A stretch of 64,000 bases of DNA, taken from contig OX104113.1 in the NCBI GenBank assembly GCA_944474755.1, forward strand, positions 50,979,644 through 51,043,643, written 5' to 3'. How positions within the stretch are numbered: the first letter of the stretch is position 1; each line of letters opens with the position of its first letter. The stretch comes from Limnoperna fortunei (Eukaryota > Mollusca > Bivalvia > Mytilida > Modiolidae). The notes under the pieces are model-generated. The model ran no database searches. It was given only the letters and a program-made list of their open reading frames with translations, and was not told the DNA's origin. The translations under genes and the position numbers were made by a program. Positions 59,401 to 64,000 of the stretch are shown here, one piece after another.

Positions 59401-62400
59401 ATAAAATTTTAAAATTCCTTGTAGACAGAAACAACAAAGAATTTAAGAAAAAATTGCTAAATTACTCAATGGAAAACAGAGGCGAAATTAATTTAGTTAT
59501 TAAACACTATTGCAACTAAATAACTTTGAACAAAACCAAACAAAATACCTGTGTGTATTTCAACCCTTTGAACAGCAAAACATAGCACATGGGAAATCTG
59601 CGAGATTAGGTTCTATATGATTTTGCTCACAAATGTACTTTCAACCAAATCCATGATACTGTTTACCCAAAAAGCATACAAAGCCAGTAAAATATGGTTT
59701 GTATTTTATTTATATCATTAATGTTTGTCTGAAAAACTGATCCGTAGCAACAGATCGATAGAGTCGGGTCGTAATCTAGCACGCACTTTTCCCCCCAAAC
59801 AAATTATGATTGCATGACCATTTCTACCAGATGTATTTAAATCCAGCATTTTTCCTCAAATGCTTAATTTTACCAAGGGGAAACACTTGTAATCAACATT
59901 CATATTTCTACCTTTTAGCAATTAACAAAATAGACACTAATAAAGTTAAAACATTGTCAACAAAGGGAGATAATTGTAGGCACTGAAGAATGTAAACAAA
60001 CTATAAAATGAAGCTTTTATTGTAAATATGTGAAATTGATCCATATTTAAAGAACAAAATTAGAAGATAATAATCCGATTCCTATTTTAGAAATACAATC
60101 ACAGAAATGTCTTCATGAGATTACAAAGATAGCTTAAACATTGTTTGTGTGTGTGTGTGGGGGGGGGGGGGTGCACATGTAGATGGAAAAAGCAAGGATA
60201 TGCGCATATATATATAAAAGTGACATATCAGTAGGTGGAGTGGTTTCATTTGGTAACCATGGACCTTGTACACAATAAATGCACTCGGTTACTAATTTTA
60301 CAAACATGTTTTTTTTGCTTTCACCATTTATTTCAAATTCTTGTATTGATGTTTACTTGTTTATAATATATGGTTACAACATCATAGCATTATGACGTCA
60401 CAGTTTGCATGATGTCATAAAGGGTACTTCAAAACTCCTGGCTGTGTAAATCTCTTTTTTAAGAAACTTCTTTGGAAATATTGCTATTAACCTATTAATA
60501 ATCAGTTGAATTTTAGTAAATACAAATGTACACCCATTTCTGAACCATAATTATTTGATTTATATATTGAGTACTGTTTAAGAATGTTTGATTGTGAAAT
60601 TAATACAAAAAATAGAACGTAAATGTAAAAATTTGTTCTAAAAGATAAGTAATGTGCCCATTATTCTTCTTAAAAATGTAAAATTTTTATAACTTTGGAA
60701 TTCAGTATTCAACCTGATATTATTAAAAGATATAGCCTTCCTATGGTTTATTATGACATATATATAGGTTGCGAAAGCGAAAACTTATCATCCAGCTATA
60801 GATATAATGACATATGAAAATTGTTGATTTTTTTTTAAATCAAGTGTTGAGTTGAACAATTGAAAGCGTTAAAGTTTGTTCATAAAACAGGTTGAAACGG
60901 CTTTATTTTATTTCGGAATGAGATGAAACTTGGTAGATTTGCTCGTAATATGGGGAACAAAAATAAAATACAGTAAAAAGTGTGAAAATTGAAAATTTTG
61001 TTTTCAATTTGACAACGGCTCTGTAAATGAACTTTGACTGAGGGAGAGGAAAATAGTTCTTATTTTGATATTTGACTTCCCCAAACTGTAGCATAGACAG
61101 TGGATTTATTATTCAATGGAAGTTTAATATTGGAGCTGTATTTAAAAAGCAGTTTCATATAGAATTTATAAATAAATTTATTCAGATAATTTATTAAATG
61201 TATTGGGTATTTTTTTATCTGATTGTTCAAAGCCTATTTCTGGACTATTTTATGGGTGTAAGGGAGTTTCCATGAGTACCCTTCGGATTTTCTAAATTTG
61301 CAAAAAAAATTTATCTCACATGGCACCCCGAAAATTTAATGTGATATACGTGAAATTATTCCGGTCGTTTTGAGGGGTCTCTCATTACTCAACGAAACTT
61401 GGTGCCTAAGTGAGAGCAAAAAATGTCAATAGTTTCCCCTATACAAAAATAATTAAGAGGCCGTTGTCAAGTTGAAGTGTTGATTTTTTACTTTGTTGTC
61501 TAAAAGTTTGTCTGTCAATGATGTTATTAGTTCAGCCGCTGCGGCTATAATGCTGTTACTTTCACTTTATTCTGTCAGATAACAGTAAACAATTAAAAAA
61601 TACATCTTTCTGTCTTAATTTTACTCAAAAACATTAAAATTTATGGTTTTAAACAGTAAGTTACGTCGCCTTGAATGGCATAAAATTTTAAAATTCCTTG
61701 TAGACAGAAACAACAAAGAATTTAAGAAAAAATTGCTAAATTACTCAATGGAAAACAGAGGCGAAATTAATTTAGTTATTAAACACTATTGCAACTAAAT
61801 AACTTTGAACAAAACCAAACAAAATACCTGTGTGTATTTCAACCCTTTGAACAGCAAAACATAGCACATGGGAAATCTGCGAGATTAGGTTCTATATGAT
61901 TTTGCTCACAAATGTACTTTCAACCAAATCCATGATACTGTTTACCCAAAAAGCATACAAAGCCAGTAAAATATGGTTTGTATTTTATTTATATCATTAA
62001 TGTTTGTCTGAAAAACTGATCCGTAGCAACAGATCGATAGAGTCGGGTCGTAATCTAGCACGCACTTTTCCCCCCAAACAAATTATGATTGCATGACCAT
62101 TTCTACCAGATGTATTTAAATCCAGCATTTTTCCTCAAATGCTTAATTTTACCAAGGGGAAACACTTGTAATCAACATTCATATTTCTACCTTTTAGCAA
62201 TTAACAAAATAGACACTAATAAAGTTAAAACATTGTCAACAAAGGGAGATAATTGTAGGCACTGAAGAATGTAAACAAACTATAAAATGAAGCTTTTATT
62301 GTAAATATGTGAAATTGATCCATATTTAAAGAACAAAATTAGAAGATAATAATCCGATTCCTATTTTAGAAATACAATCACAGAAATGTCTTCATGAGAT

Positions 62401-64000
62401 TACAAAGATAGCTTAAACATTGTTTGTGTGTGTGTGTGGGGGGGGGGGTGCACATGTAGATGGAAAAAGCAAGGATATGCGCATATATATATAAAAGTGA
62501 CATATCAGTAGGTGGAGTGGTTTCATTTGGTAACCATGGACCTTGTACACAATAAATGCACTCGGTTACTAATTTTACAAACATGTTTTTTTGCTTTCAC
62601 CATTTATTTCAAATTCTTGTATTGATGTTTACTTGTTTATAATATATGGTTACAACATCATAGCATTATGACGTCACAGTTTGCATGATGTCATAAAGGG
62701 TACTTCAAAACTCCTGGCTGTGTAAATCTCTTTTTTAAGAAACTTCTTTGGAAATATTGCTATTAACCTATTAATAATCAGTTGAATTTTAGTAAATACA
62801 AATGTACACCCATTTCTGAACCATAATTATTTGATTTATATATTGAGTACTGTTTAAGAATGTTTGATTGTGAAATTAATACAAAAAATAGAACGTAAAT
62901 GTAAAAATTTGTTCTAAAAGATAAGTAATGTGCCCATTATTCTTCTTAAAAATGTAAAATTTTTATAACTTTGGAATTCAGTATTCAACCTGATATTATT
63001 TTTATAGCCTTCCTATGGTTTATTATGACATATATATAGGTTGCGAAAGCGAAAACTTATCATCCAGCTATAGATATAATGACACATGAAAATTGTTGAT
63101 TTTTTTTTAAATCAAGTGTTGAGTTGAACAATTGAAAGCGTTAAAGTTTGTTCATAAAACAGGTTGAAACGGCTTTATTTTATTTCGGAATGAGATGAAA
63201 CTTGGTAGATTTGCTCGTAATATGGGGAACAAAAAGAAAATACAGTAAAAAGTGTGAAAATTGAAAATTTTGTTTTCAAGTTGAAGTGTTGATTTTTTAC
63301 TTTGTTGTCTAAAAGTTTGTCTGTCAATGATGTTATTAGTTCAGCCGCTGCAGCTATAATGCTGTTACTTTCACTTTATTCTGTCAGATAACAGTAAACA
63401 ATTAAAAAATACATCTTTCTGTCTTAATTTTACTCAAAAACATTAAAATTTATGGTTTTAAGCAGTAAGTTACGTCGCCTTTAATGGCATAAAATTGTCA
63501 GATTTCCTTGTAGACAGAAACAACAAAGAATTTAAGAAAAAATTGCTAAATTACTCAATGGAAAACAGAGGCGAAATTAATTTAGTTATTAAGCACTATT
63601 GCAACTAAATAACTTTGAACAAAACCAAAAGAAAATACCTGTGTGTACTTCAACCCTTTAAAACAGCAAAACATAGCACATGGGAAATCTGCGAGATTAG
63701 GTTCTATATGATTTTGCTCACAAATGTACTTTCAACCAAATCCATGATACTGTTTACCCAAAAAGCATACAAAGCCAGTAAAATATGGTTTGTATTTTAT
63801 TTATATCATTAATGTTTGTCTGAAAAACTGATCCGTAGCAACAGATCGATAGAGTCGGGTTGTAATCTAGCACGCACTTTTCCCCCCAAACAAATTATGA
63901 TTGCATGACCATTTCTACCAGATGTATTTAAATCCAGCATTTTTCCTCAAATGCTTAATTTTACCAAGGGGAAACACTTGTAATCAACATTCATATTTCT
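56460..64000. repeat. 2.28 kb tandem array, ~3.3 units, running off the right edge
   Basis: Units start at GACAACGGCTCTGTAAATGA: 56460, 58732 and 61011 (periods 2272 and 2279). A fourth unit starts inside the repeat at ~63276, skipping ~460 bp through a CAAGTTGAAG junction. Units 2 and 3 are almost identical. Each unit has a (GT)n-G run (57868-57891, 60146-60171, 62424-62448), short TA runs and a perfect TGACGTCA palindrome. No exon with borders was found; the repeated 63-residue minus frame (58815-58624, 61094-60903) spans the unit joint and is not supported. Confidence 0.92.
58114..58121. promoter_or_regulatory. CRE-like palindrome TGACGTCA, repeated in each unit
   Basis: Perfect 8-bp CRE palindrome at 58114-58121, 60393-60400 and 62669-62676, each followed 11-13 bases later by the related ATGATGTCAT. 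Function is not shown; it may be chance kept by array copying. Confidence 0.35.

Overview
This is AT-rich, intron-rich eukaryotic DNA, not a bacterial or phage replicon. Short exons with canonical AG/GT borders and phase-1 introns, extracellular modules (TSP1, EGF-like, VWD, C8, TIL), a tRNA-derived SINE with a CAATCA-type tail, a DIRS-type retrotransposon and an I/Nimb-like LINE together point to a bivalve mollusc. A Mytilus-like mussel is my best guess, made from recall of its common repeats and not from a search. Most long open frames in the window are intronic or lie in transposons; the real genes are built from short exons.

Layout on the + strand. (1) 1-30127: the 3' part of a gene whose middle is a tandem array of ~1.53-1.57 kb units. 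Each unit carries three small in-frame exons (54, 27 and 54 nt) that add 45 residues of a very charged, probably disordered and possibly N-glycosylated repeat. About ten units are visible, the first running off the left edge. The intron of the last unit is split by a 12.5 kb DIRS retrotransposon (14547-27025, minus strand), which itself holds two LINE copies (15221-19821 plus; ~25372-20478 minus), a foldback/tandem repeat block and a SINE head. The array gene ends in one of two homologous terminal exons (28900-28988 or 29979-30127). (2) 30128-32199: no supported exon. (3) 32200-53975: a second multi-exon gene, 17 exons recognised, encoding six TSP1 repeats, five small EGF-like modules, a VWD-C8-TIL block, an EGF-like exon and a cysteine-containing C-terminal exon, followed by AATAAA at 54016. 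It looks like a secreted extracellular-matrix or adhesion protein. Its 5' end (signal peptide) was not found. Its introns hold duplicated blocks, SINEs with target-site duplications, a Gag-like fragment and a 3.7 kb TA-flanked inverted-repeat element. (4) 54022-64000: no gene seen; a short inverted-repeat element at 55279-55689, then a ~2.28 kb tandem array from 56460 past the right edge.

The two genes grew in the same way, by tandem duplication of symmetric phase-1 exons together with their introns. The most noteworthy object is the exon-triplet array encoding the 45-residue charged repeat; I do not recognise the protein family. All coordinates and reading frames were worked out by eye. No database search, splice predictor or RNA evidence was used.
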